A stretch of 6,436 nt of DNA from Anaerolineales bacterium UBA3082 (GTDB lineage Bacteria; Chloroflexota; Anaerolineae; UBA7937). Below the pieces are notes generated by a model that saw nothing but the letters and a program-made list of their open reading frames with translations, ran no database searches and was not told the origin of the DNA. The stretch spans positions 1 to 6,436 of the forward strand of contig DFBK01000060.1 of NCBI GenBank assembly GCA_002366595.1, written 5' to 3'. Positions 1 through 5,787 of the stretch are shown here, one piece after another. Position numbers and translations under genes: made by a program. Within the stretch, counting starts at the first letter, position 1. Every line of letters begins with the position of its first letter.

Positions 1-600
1 ACCCTGTGGCATCATACCCGATCGACCCTTCTAGAGGTCTTCCTGGGTCTGGCCTTGGGGCTCTCGGTGGCCACGGTCTTGGGCTACCTCCTGGCCAAAT
101 CCCAACCCTTAGAGCGGCTCATCTCCCCCTATATCGTGGCCTCTCAAGCGATACCCATTGTGGCCCTGGCTCCGTTACTTGTCATCTGGTTCGGCTTCGG
201 GCTTTTGTCCAAGGTGGTCGTCTGCGCCCTCATCGTCTTCTTCCCCGTGCTGGTCAACACCATCGTGGGCTTGCGCTCCGTGGAGCGGGAACTGGTGGAT
301 CTCTTCCGTTCTCTGGGGGCCGATCGGTGGCAGATGTTAACCATGCTGGAGGCCCCCGCCGCCCTGCCCGTGCTTCTGGGCGGACTCAAGATAGGGGTAA
401 CCCTATCCGTGGTGGGAGCGGTGGTGGGGGAGTTCGTCGCCGCCGACGAGGGGTTAGGGTTTTTGATCAACCTCTCCCGCGGCCTCTTTGACACACCTTT
501 GATGTTCGTAGCCCTCTTCACTTTGGTGATCATCGCCCTGGCGCTATATGGAAGCGTGGTGGCTCTAGAGAGCGCACTGCTCTCTTGGCAGCGCACTTAA
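1..600 (+). CDS. ABC transporter permease, SsuC/TauC/ThiX type (5' end missing)
   Basis: This is the C-terminal 199 residues of an inner-membrane ABC import permease (BPD_transp_1 family); the frame is open from base 1, so the start lies outside the window. Family members are about 250-260 residues, so roughly 55-60 are missing. The visible part begins in the conserved segment HTRSTLLEVFLG, as in SsuC/TauC-like permeases. Hydrophobic segments follow at about residues 14-32, 46-64, 71-92, 130-148 and 168-190. The cytoplasmic EAA loop that docks onto the ATPase lies at about 100-133 (FRSLGADRWQMLTMLEAPA, then LP and a Gly-Gly pair). The gene ends 27 bp before the solute-binding lipoprotein gene, with the ATPase after that, so it forms the membrane channel of this importer. 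Family assignment is firm; the cargo is not shown by this subunit. Confidence 0.93.
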   Translation, partial: TLWHHTRSTLLEVFLGLALGLSVATVLGYLLAKSQPLERLISPYIVASQAIPIVALAPLLVIWFGFGLLSKVVVCALIVFFPVLVNTIVGLRSVERELVDLFRSLGADRWQMLTMLEAPAALPVLLGGLKIGVTLSVVGAVVGEFVAADEGLGFLINLSRGLFDTPLMFVALFTLVIIALALYGSVVALESALLSWQRT

Positions 601-627
601 GCGACTAACTTCAATAGGAGAAGAGAT

Positions 628-1581
628 ATGAAAAGGTGGTGCATCCCTCTGGCTCTGTCCATTTCGTTAGCAGCCTGTCGAGGAATGGCCTCCCCTAAGC
701 CCTCAGAGATCACCCTGGCTATGGGGTACATCCCCAACGTCCAGTTCGCCCCCTTCTATGTGGCCTTAGAGAAGGGCTACTTCGCCCAAGAGGGTCTCAA
801 AATAGAGTTCGACTATGGTATGGAGACGGATCTTTTGAGCCTGGTGGGCCAGGGGGAACTCCGGTTCGCCGTGGCTTCTGGAGACCAGGTGATACTGGCC
901 CGCAGCCAGGGACTCCCTGTGGTCTACGTGATGACCTATTATAAGAGGTTCCCCATAGCGGTCATCTCATTGGAGGTGCCCCTGGAAGAGCCCAGAGACC
1001 TCATCGGCCATAGGGTGGGGACACCGGGCCTCTATGGCGCTAATTATATAGGCTGGAGGGCTTTGCTTTACGCCGCCGGGATACCGGAGGGGGAAATCCC
1101 CCTCGATTCCATCGGCTACACCCAGGTAGCCAGCCTCACCGAAGGGAAGGTGGAAGCAGCCGTGGTCTACGCCAATAACGAGCCGGTACAACTCCGGCAG
1201 GAGGGGTATGAGCCCCACACCCTCTACGTGGCTGACTATATAGATCTGGTCTCCAACGGCCTCATCACCAACGAGGAGACGATAGCCCAACACCCCGACC
1301 TGGTAGAACGGCTAGTCCGGGCCTCGCTACGAGGTCTGCAGGATACCATCGAGGACCCAGAGGCGGCCTTCGAGATAAGCAAGAAGTATGTCCCCGAGAT
1401 GGGGGAGGCCCAACTCTCCGTGCTCCAAGAGACCATCCCCTTCTGGAGAAGCGAGCCCTTGGGCTACTCCGATCCCCACGCTTGGGAGGCCTCTCAACGG
1501 TTCATGCTCGACGTTGGCCTCATAGATAAAGAAACCGATGTGAGGGAGATGTTCACCAACCAGTTCATAACTCAATTATGA
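628..1581 (+). CDS. ABC transporter solute-binding lipoprotein, NMT1/THI5 (ThiY-like) family
   Basis: A 317-residue lipid-anchored binding protein that captures the substrate outside the membrane and delivers it to the adjacent permease. A short signal peptide ends in the lipobox LAAC (Cys17). The family hallmark YIPNVQFAPFYVALEKGYF (residues 34-52) is followed by a GTPGLYGANYIG segment (131-142), YANNEP (181-186) and SNGLITNEE (209-217), the usual ligand-pocket layout of NMT1/ThiY-like proteins. The ATG has a clear ribosome site, AGGAG at 616-620, seven bases upstream. The stop overlaps the ATPase start (ATGA at 1578-1581), implying translational coupling. Known relatives bind hydroxymethyl- or formylaminopyrimidines (ThiY) or riboflavin (RibY); other NMT1-like proteins bind sulfonates or nitrate. 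I infer a vitamin-precursor or similar organic ligand but cannot choose one. The Cys-rich CCCFC motif of yeast THI5 enzymes is absent, which fits a binding protein rather than a biosynthetic enzyme. Confidence 0.92.
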   Translation: MKRWCIPLALSISLAACRGMASPKPSEITLAMGYIPNVQFAPFYVALEKGYFAQEGLKIEFDYGMETDLLSLVGQGELRFAVASGDQVILARSQGLPVVYVMTYYKRFPIAVISLEVPLEEPRDLIGHRVGTPGLYGANYIGWRALLYAAGIPEGEIPLDSIGYTQVASLTEGKVEAAVVYANNEPVQLRQEGYEPHTLYVADYIDLVSNGLITNEETIAQHPDLVERLVRASLRGLQDTIEDPEAAFEISKKYVPEMGEAQLSVLQETIPFWRSEPLGYSDPHAWEASQRFMLDVGLIDKETDVREMFTNQFITQL

Positions 1582-2333
1582 CGAGACCGATACTAGTAGT
1601 GGAGGGGATCGAAAAGGCTTACCTGGGCCGCGATGGGGTATTGCGAGCCCTTCGCGACATATCCTTTGAGGTAGGGGCCGGGGAGTTCGTCACCATTTTA
1701 GGCCCCTCTGGTTGCGGGAAGACGACCCTTTTGCGCATCCTGGGGGGGCTCCTGGAACCGGCAGAGGGTAAGATATATATCGACGGCCACCTCCTGAGCA
1801 AGCCCCGCCGGGAGGTGGGGTTCGTCTTCCAGGCGCCCAGCCTCCTTCCCTGGCGCACCGTGCTTGGCAACGCAACTCTCCCTTTGGAGATACAAAAACA
1901 AAACGGCCTCTCGGCCAAGGAGAAAGCCTTAGAACTCCTAGAACTGGTGGGGCTTTGGGGGTTCGAGAACGCCTACCCCCATGAATTGTCGGGAGGCATG
2001 CAACAGAGGGTGGCCATCGCCCGGGCTCTCATCCATGACCCTTCCATCCTTCTTTTGGACGAACCCTTCGGGTCACTGGATGCCATCACTAGGGAGCAGA
2101 TGAACCTAGAACTTCTGCGCATCTGGGAAGCGAGCAAAAAAACGGTGGTGATGGTCACCCATGACATTCAAGAGGCGATATTCTTAGCCGACCGGGTTCT
2201 AATCATGAGCCCCCGGCCGGGGCATATAGAGGCTATCGTCCCTATCGATCTCCCCCGTCCTCGCCGCCCAGAGATGGTCTACGATGAATCCTTCAGCGGG
2301 CTCTTCCAAAGAGTCCACCGACTGATCGGATAG
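1578..2333 (+). CDS. ABC transporter ATP-binding protein, SsuB/TauB/NrtD type
   Basis: A 251-residue cytoplasmic ATPase that powers the importer encoded just upstream; about 250 residues is normal for this family. All motifs are intact: Walker A GPSGCGKTT (42-50), Q-loop VFQ with Gln85 followed by LLPWRTV (89-95), signature LSGGMQQR (137-144), Walker B ILLLDE (157-162), D-loop SLD (166-168) and switch His195 in VTHD. The PW after the Q-loop and the MQQR ending of the signature are typical of the nitrate/sulfonate/taurine/thiamine-precursor importer group. The start codon overlaps the stop of the binding-protein gene by four bases, so no separate ribosome site is needed. The last 41 bp overlap, antisense, the end of the transglutaminase gene on the other strand. 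No terminator is visible after the stop. Confidence 0.95.
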   Translation: MTRPILVVEGIEKAYLGRDGVLRALRDISFEVGAGEFVTILGPSGCGKTTLLRILGGLLEPAEGKIYIDGHLLSKPRREVGFVFQAPSLLPWRTVLGNATLPLEIQKQNGLSAKEKALELLELVGLWGFENAYPHELSGGMQQRVAIARALIHDPSILLLDEPFGSLDAITREQMNLELLRIWEASKKTVVMVTHDIQEAIFLADRVLIMSPRPGHIEAIVPIDLPRPRRPEMVYDESFSGLFQRVHRLIG

Positions 2334-4644
2334 CCAGGAACCCCCTCCTCACCGTGCATCTCCAGATAGCCCGATATAGGCGACTCCAGGCTTCCCTGGC
2401 CTCTTTCCCCTCCGCCTGGTTTATCCCCTCCCGGCTGAACCGCTCCTGGAGGTAGAGTTGAGCCAGACGGAAGGCACCCTCTTTGGCTTCGGGAACATCC
2501 TCTACCAGCAGGCTCGCATACTCCGTAGGCGTCTGGGTCGGCTGGGGCTTGAGACCCAAAAGGCGAGAATAGAGGACCATACGTCTGAAGAGAGTCTCCG
2601 CCGTGGGCAGTTCCTTCATCCGTCTCCACCAGAGGAAACCAAAGACCGAACCAGAGGCCAGAAGGAGGATAGCGAGAACCCGCCACCAGATGCCTACTCT
2701 ATACCAAGGGGCTCTCGGCGCTGCACCAGGAGGTGGTACCTCCAGATCCTCCGGCGGTTCCCTTCCCGGAAAATCGGGGCTTTCCCCCCCTGGCCTCTCT
2801 GCTTCGCCCCCCGCCTCTTCCTCGCTCAACGGCCTGGGCCGCACGATGGGTGGCTCCCCAGCCGTAGGTTCGAACTCGATCCAGCCATAGTCGGGAAAAT
2901 AGACCTCCACCCAGGCATGAGCGTTGGAGCGTCGCACCAGGTAGCCATCCAACTCCCTGTCGTACTCTCCACCAGCGTACCCCACGGCTATCCGCGCCGG
3001 TATGCCCACCGCCCGGGCCATCACCGCCATGGCTGAGGCGTAGTAGTCGCAATACCCCTCCTGGCTATCGAAGAGGAAGTAATCCACCCCATCGCGGTCG
3101 GGAGGCGGGGCCTCGATATCCTCGTTGTAGGTGATCTGGCGGAGATATTTCTCCAAAGCGACCGCCTTATCATATACGTTATCGTACTCTCGAGTGAGTT
3201 CGAAGGCCAATTCCTTCACCCGTTGAGGCAGTGTGGGTGGCAACTGAAGGTACCGGCTAGTGACCCAAGAGGGGTATTTGATAGAGGGGTTTTCCCTCAG
3301 ACTCAGGGGCACGAATCTCACGGCACCCAAATAATTAACGATCCACTCAGGCAGCATAGTCGCCTGGCGCAACATATCCTCGCTGGCCGCAGAGAGGGAG
3401 GAGACAATAACATAGGGACGGTTAGGGCCTACTGGGACTCTACTGGTGAGGGAGGAGATGCCGGTTGCCCTCTCCCGGCTCACCCCCGCCCCTTCCCCAC
3501 CTCGTTCCCACCAGAGTTGGTAGGTTTTCATCCGAGCCTCCACCGGTAGATCAGCCCATATAGGCTGGCCAGCGAAGAACAACTGCCCTCCCGTAGGCTG
3601 ATAGAGGGTAATCCGCTGGGTCACCTCCTCGCGAATGAAGTCGATCCCCTCTCGAGGCATCTCGGTCTGGGGAGCGAGATCCATGATCTCGTCATCTGTA
3701 TTGCTCCAGCCCCGGCCATCGTACTCGTCATAAACCATGGCCCGCCAATAACGACCCGCCGGTGCCTGGGCCACCATCACCACCTCGCTGCCCAGTTCTA
3801 CCGCCCCATGAAGGGTCAACCTATCGCCGAAGGCAGCGTAAGAGGCACTGGTCCCATAACCGCGCAAGGAGGAGAAGAGCCGGCTGAACTGATGCTGTGC
3901 CCTATCCCAAAGGCTCTCCCTCCCCCAATTTGGGGATAGGAAGAGGTCCAAGGTGGTGATGGGCATGAGCCAGGCTAAAGCCAGTACCACTAAGGAGAAG
4001 ATAGCCCCGTCCCGGAGAAAGTCGAGAGCGCTGTCGGGTGGATAGATGACCTTAGCCTCTCTCCATTCCTTCTCCCGCCCACTTAGAGTGACTCGGATCA
4101 GCAAGATGAGGGCAAGAATGAGATAGATCATGAGCCAGAGATTCAACTCCGGAGGGCCATAGTATCTATTGATTGATATCGCCACTCCGGCTAAGACTAC
4201 CCCTGGCCAGGCGGAGTGGGAGCGGAAGAGAAACCAAGCGGAAAGGTACCCTATTATCCAGGTGAGGGCCACCATGAAGATGAGGAAGACCAAGTTATCC
4301 TCGCTCACCCCGCCCCCCAGGGCTATTCGCAGCCAATGGAGGAGACGAGCGGCCAAGATCTCCCACCGGTCGCGCCAGCCCAGGCTGGGAGCCACGAAAC
4401 GGAGGATGAGGAAGAGTAGCCAAGAGGCTCCCAAGATCAGGCTCAACGGGTGGGCGAAGAGCCTACGTAGTTCCAGTCGGGCCAGCAGCAGCCCCAGGAA
4501 CATCCCCCCCAGGATGCTCCATTGAAGGATAGAGAGCCCCTCTGCCCAGTTGGCCTCCTCGATGGCCCAGGCCACACTGCAGAGCATAATGCCCAGAAAG
4601 AAAACCGATAGCCAGCCCTCCTCGGGCTTCAAACGAAAACGCAT
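2293..4644 (-). CDS. TgpA-like membrane protein: DUF3488, transglutaminase-like and DUF4129 domains
   Basis: A 783-residue membrane protein with the three-part TgpA layout. The N-terminal part has about seven membrane segments (near residues 11-28, 38-56, 66-83, 117-137, 145-157, 168-186 and 212-229). An extracytoplasmic region follows, with the conserved YWRAMVYDEYDGRGW (299-313), then a transglutaminase core at about 470-595. The catalytic Cys532 lies in GYCDYYASAMAVMARAVGIPA and His576 in NAHAWVEVYFPDYGW; the third residue is Glu592 in EFEPT where many relatives have Asp. A Pro/Glu/Gly-rich linker (about 597-645), a last membrane helix (about 650-673) and a C-terminal DUF4129 segment (about 683-760) complete it. 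Pseudomonas TgpA is an essential transglutaminase, but relatives may be proteases or peptide cross-linkers, so the reaction is open. An in-frame TAG directly precedes the ATG, fixing it as the most upstream ATG; GGGG six bases upstream is only a weak ribosome site. Relatives often sit beside MoxR and DUF58 genes; none is here. Confidence 0.93.
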   Translation of the reverse strand: MRFRLKPEEGWLSVFFLGIMLCSVAWAIEEANWAEGLSILQWSILGGMFLGLLLARLELRRLFAHPLSLILGASWLLFLILRFVAPSLGWRDRWEILAARLLHWLRIALGGGVSEDNLVFLIFMVALTWIIGYLSAWFLFRSHSAWPGVVLAGVAISINRYYGPPELNLWLMIYLILALILLIRVTLSGREKEWREAKVIYPPDSALDFLRDGAIFSLVVLALAWLMPITTLDLFLSPNWGRESLWDRAQHQFSRLFSSLRGYGTSASYAAFGDRLTLHGAVELGSEVVMVAQAPAGRYWRAMVYDEYDGRGWSNTDDEIMDLAPQTEMPREGIDFIREEVTQRITLYQPTGGQLFFAGQPIWADLPVEARMKTYQLWWERGGEGAGVSRERATGISSLTSRVPVGPNRPYVIVSSLSAASEDMLRQATMLPEWIVNYLGAVRFVPLSLRENPSIKYPSWVTSRYLQLPPTLPQRVKELAFELTREYDNVYDKAVALEKYLRQITYNEDIEAPPPDRDGVDYFLFDSQEGYCDYYASAMAVMARAVGIPARIAVGYAGGEYDRELDGYLVRRSNAHAWVEVYFPDYGWIEFEPTAGEPPIVRPRPLSEEEAGGEAERPGGESPDFPGREPPEDLEVPPPGAAPRAPWYRVGIWWRVLAILLLASGSVFGFLWWRRMKELPTAETLFRRMVLYSRLLGLKPQPTQTPTEYASLLVEDVPEAKEGAFRLAQLYLQERFSREGINQAEGKEAREAWSRLYRAIWRCTVRRGFLAIRSVGGLFGRAR

Positions 4645-4688
4645 CTAGAACCCCACTATAAGCACAAAGAAACCCCACCCTTAGTTCA

Positions 4689-4717
4689 ATGATACGGTTT
4701 CCGCCCGCCCTTGTCAA
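4689..4717 (-). promoter_or_regulatory. Sigma70-type promoter for the transglutaminase gene (leftward)
   Basis: On the minus strand a perfect -35 box TTGACA (plus coordinates 4712-4717) is followed after exactly 17 bp by TATCAT (4689-4694), five of six matches to TATAAT. Transcription would begin near 4682, about 38 bases before the ATG at 4644. Position, orientation and spacing all fit; it has not been tested. Confidence 0.65.
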
Positions 4718-4733
4718 AGAGAGAGATTGACAA
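4711..4733. repeat. Perfect inverted repeat TTGTCAA-N9-TTGACAA shared by two divergent promoters
   Basis: Seven-base arms at 4711-4717 and 4727-4733 are exact reverse complements around a purine-only (AG)4A spacer (4718-4726). Each arm holds the -35 hexamer of one of two divergent promoters. The symmetry may be a by-product of two consensus -35 boxes back to back, or an operator at which a dimeric regulator could control both directions at once. Confidence 0.75.
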
Positions 4734-4755
4734 GCGGCCTCGCCGATGCTAGCAT
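4727..4755 (+). promoter_or_regulatory. Sigma70-type promoter for the Thr/Pro-rich protein gene (rightward)
   Basis: A perfect -35 box TTGACA (4727-4732) is followed after 17 bp by TAGCAT (4750-4755), four of six matches to TATAAT. Transcription would begin near 4762. With the start codon I prefer (4848), the leader is about 86 bases; with the alternative TTG at 4779 it would be about 17. Confidence 0.55.
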
Positions 4756-4824
4756 AGTCCCGCCTTGGCCCCTCTCAGTTGGGGCGCTGGCCCAGAAGTG
4801 ACCTTACCTCCCAGGGCGCATCTT

Positions 4825-4851
4825 ATGGGCATTGGAAAGAAGCGCTATTGA
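4825..4851 (+). other. Possible 8-codon leader ORF whose stop overlaps the next start
   Basis: An ATG at 4825 opens a frame reading MGIGKKRY and stops with TGA at 4849-4851. That stop overlaps the TTG (4848-4850) proposed as the start of the membrane-anchored protein, an arrangement that could allow re-initiation. The ribosome site is weak (AGGG at 4813-4816, eight bases upstream). So short an ORF can arise by chance, so this is only a suggestion. Confidence 0.15.
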
Positions 4852-5507
4852 GAAAGTTCCTTCGCTGGTATAAAGGGCAAAGCGTATCTCGGCAGCGGCT
4901 CTACAGCCTCCTGGCGGTCATCACTACGGCTACCCTCCTCGTTTACTGTCTAGGGGTCTCTTCCTTTCTCCTCCGCCCCGTCCTCATCGGCACCCCTGTA
5001 GTAGTACCCACCGTCTACCTGGTCTCTCCCCCCACCTCCCAACCACAGCAGCCGCAGCAATCACCGGCATCCAGATCCACGATCACCCTCCCTGACACCC
5101 CCACTCAACTCCCCATCCCCACCTTCACCTCTACACCCACAGCCACCCTCACCCCCACGGTGACTATAACTACCACCATCACCGCGACCGTAACTCTTAC
5201 CCCCACCGCCACGGGTACCATCACAGTGACTTCCACTCCCACCGAGACACCAACATCCACGCCTACACCCACGGAGACGCCCACTTCCACGCCTACAGAA
5301 ATACCTACCTCCACACCTACCGCAACACCTACATTCACCCCAACCCCCACGGAGACGCCTACCTCTCCCCCTACCGCAACACCTACACTCACACCTACTG
5401 CAACATCTACACCCACACCCACCCCAACGCCGACGGGGACGCCAACCGCCAATCCAAATGCCACAGAGACCTCTGAAGAGCCCACCTCCTCCCAGGAGAG
5501 ACCTTGA
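4848..5507 (+). CDS. Membrane-anchored protein with long Thr/Pro-rich extracytoplasmic tail
   Basis: About 219 residues from the TTG at 4848. A short basic cytoplasmic N-terminus (RKFLRWYKGQSVSRQR) leads into one hydrophobic segment (about residues 18-42, LYSLLAVITTATLLVY onward), and everything after it should face outside. The first 40 or so outside residues are Pro/Val/Gln-rich. From about residue 80 to 205 the chain is a degenerate TPTETPTSTPT repeat ending in an acidic tail (TSEEPTSSQERP). No enzyme domain or sortase motif is visible, so it is probably a stalk, spacer or surface-coating protein, possibly O-glycosylated; such repeats are common in Chloroflexota. GGAAAG at 4834-4839 lies eight bases before the TTG. 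The frame stays open to another TTG at 4779 (242 residues) that lacks a ribosome site and adds non-hydrophobic sequence, so I favour 4848 without being sure. It is divergent from the transglutaminase gene. Confidence 0.68.
   Translation: MRKFLRWYKGQSVSRQRLYSLLAVITTATLLVYCLGVSSFLLRPVLIGTPVVVPTVYLVSPPTSQPQQPQQSPASRSTITLPDTPTQLPIPTFTSTPTATLTPTVTITTTITATVTLTPTATGTITVTSTPTETPTSTPTPTETPTSTPTEIPTSTPTATPTFTPTPTETPTSPPTATPTLTPTATSTPTPTPTPTGTPTANPNATETSEEPTSSQERP
5101..5460 (+). repeat. Degenerate short tandem repeat encoding TP-x-TP units
   Basis: A C/A-rich, G-poor stretch with a two-residue rhythm (PT, PT, PT) and drifting hexamer-like DNA units. Exact longer copies remain: CCTACCGCAACACCTACA at 5316-5333 and 5370-5387 (54 bp apart), and CCCACGGAGACGCC at 5268-5281 and 5346-5359. 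Such arrays expand and contract by slippage or recombination, so length probably varies between strains. Confidence 0.85.
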
Positions 5508-5532
5508 CAGGAGAGGAAAAAGGTTATACATT
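5504..5532 (+). promoter_or_regulatory. Candidate promoter for the ribbon-helix-helix / ModE-like pair
   Basis: TTGACA at 5504-5509 overlaps the TGA stop (5505-5507) of the upstream gene. After 17 bp comes TACATT (5527-5532), four of six matches to TATAAT; TATACA two bases earlier is an alternative -10. Transcription would begin near 5539, just before the ribosome site of the small gene at 5562. The -10 lies inside a palindrome, so a bound protein would block it. Confidence 0.5.
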
Positions 5533-5539
5533 GTGTATA
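5525..5539. promoter_or_regulatory. Operator-like palindrome TATACA-TTG-TGTATA
   Basis: Perfect six-base arms around a 3-base centre, overlapping the -10 region of the promoter above. Extended outward, the left arm reads GGTTATACA (5522-5530) and the right arm TGTATAGCA (5534-5542), which resemble the CGTTATAT and TATATAGCG half-sites of the ModE operator. The total is about three bases shorter than the E. coli ModE box. Likely binders are the ribbon-helix-helix protein or the ModE-like protein encoded downstream. The palindrome is certain; the binder is inferred. Confidence 0.55.
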
Positions 5540-5561
5540 GCAGGCTATAAAGGGAGGAGCT

Positions 5562-5717
5562 ATGGAGAAGAAGGAGAAGAACCTGATGGTTCGCATCTCC
5601 AAGGAGACCCATACAGCCCTCAAGGAGAAAGCAGGCGCAGAGGGGACCACTATGAGCGAAGTGGTCCGCTACTGCATCGATCTATTCCTCAAAGGGAAAA
5701 TCCGGCCGCCCAAATAA
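5562..5717 (+). CDS. Small ribbon-helix-helix (CopG/Arc-type) DNA-binding protein
   Basis: A 51-residue protein with a very good ribosome site, GGGAGGAG at 5552-5559, just upstream of the ATG. After a lysine-rich start (MEKKEK) comes a short strand NLMVRIS (7-13) with alternating residues expected to insert into the DNA major groove as a dimer. Helix A (about 14-27, KETHTALKEKAGAEG) and helix B (about 31-44, MSEVVRYCIDLFLK) follow, with the T-x-S-E-V turn typical of RHH_1 proteins. No other domain fits in this length, so it is probably a dimeric repressor, often self-regulating in this family. No toxin gene follows, which argues against a classical antitoxin role, although many antitoxins share this fold. 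It lies 54 bp after the Thr/Pro-rich protein gene, has its own promoter candidate, and precedes the ModE-like gene by 70 bp. Confidence 0.85.
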   Translation: MEKKEKNLMVRISKETHTALKEKAGAEGTTMSEVVRYCIDLFLKGKIRPPK

Positions 5718-5745
5718 CCGGACAACACCCAGAAGAGGTCGGCTT

Positions 5746-5765
5746 CCAAACCGGGGATGGTTTGG
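5746..5765 (+). terminator. Hairpin between the ribbon-helix-helix and ModE-like genes
   Basis: CCAAACC (5746-5752), a six-base GGGGAT loop (5753-5758) and GGTTTGG (5759-5765) form a perfect 7-bp stem; an outer GC pair could extend it past two bulged bases. Only CTTTGTGT follows, not a clean T-run, so it would be a weak terminator at best. It lies 13 bases before the GGAG ribosome site (5779-5782) of the next gene and could instead tune translation or RNA decay. Confidence 0.4.
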
Positions 5766-5787
5766 GCTTTGTGTCCTTGGAGATCGT

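Noticed and set aside
6..491. Alternative + strand ORF over the permease gene
   Set aside because: The permease frame shows EAA-loop and membrane segments throughout; this one is Arg/Gly-rich noise.
2458..3036. Plus-strand ORF opposite the transglutaminase core
   Set aside because: It has no family resemblance, and the minus strand here encodes the Cys/His catalytic motifs.
4779..4847. N-terminal extension of the Thr/Pro-rich protein from TTG 4779
   Set aside because: It has no ribosome site in front and adds non-hydrophobic residues before the membrane anchor; kept only as an alternative start.
5405..5430. Possible G-quadruplex on the minus strand of the Thr/Pro repeat
   Set aside because: Only three clean G-runs of three or more are close together, so a standard four-run quadruplex is not supported.
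5101..5460. Short repeats considered as a CRISPR array
   Set aside because: The units are degenerate, in frame, without spacers of constant length, and encode a continuous Thr/Pro-rich protein segment.
5105..5650. Long minus-strand ORF rich in Gly and Val opposite the Thr/Pro-rich gene
   Set aside because: It is the mirror of ACC/CCN-type codons: a Thr-Pro repeat read backwards gives Gly-Val repeats. It has no ribosome site and no recognisable domain, and it also covers part of the ribbon-helix-helix gene.
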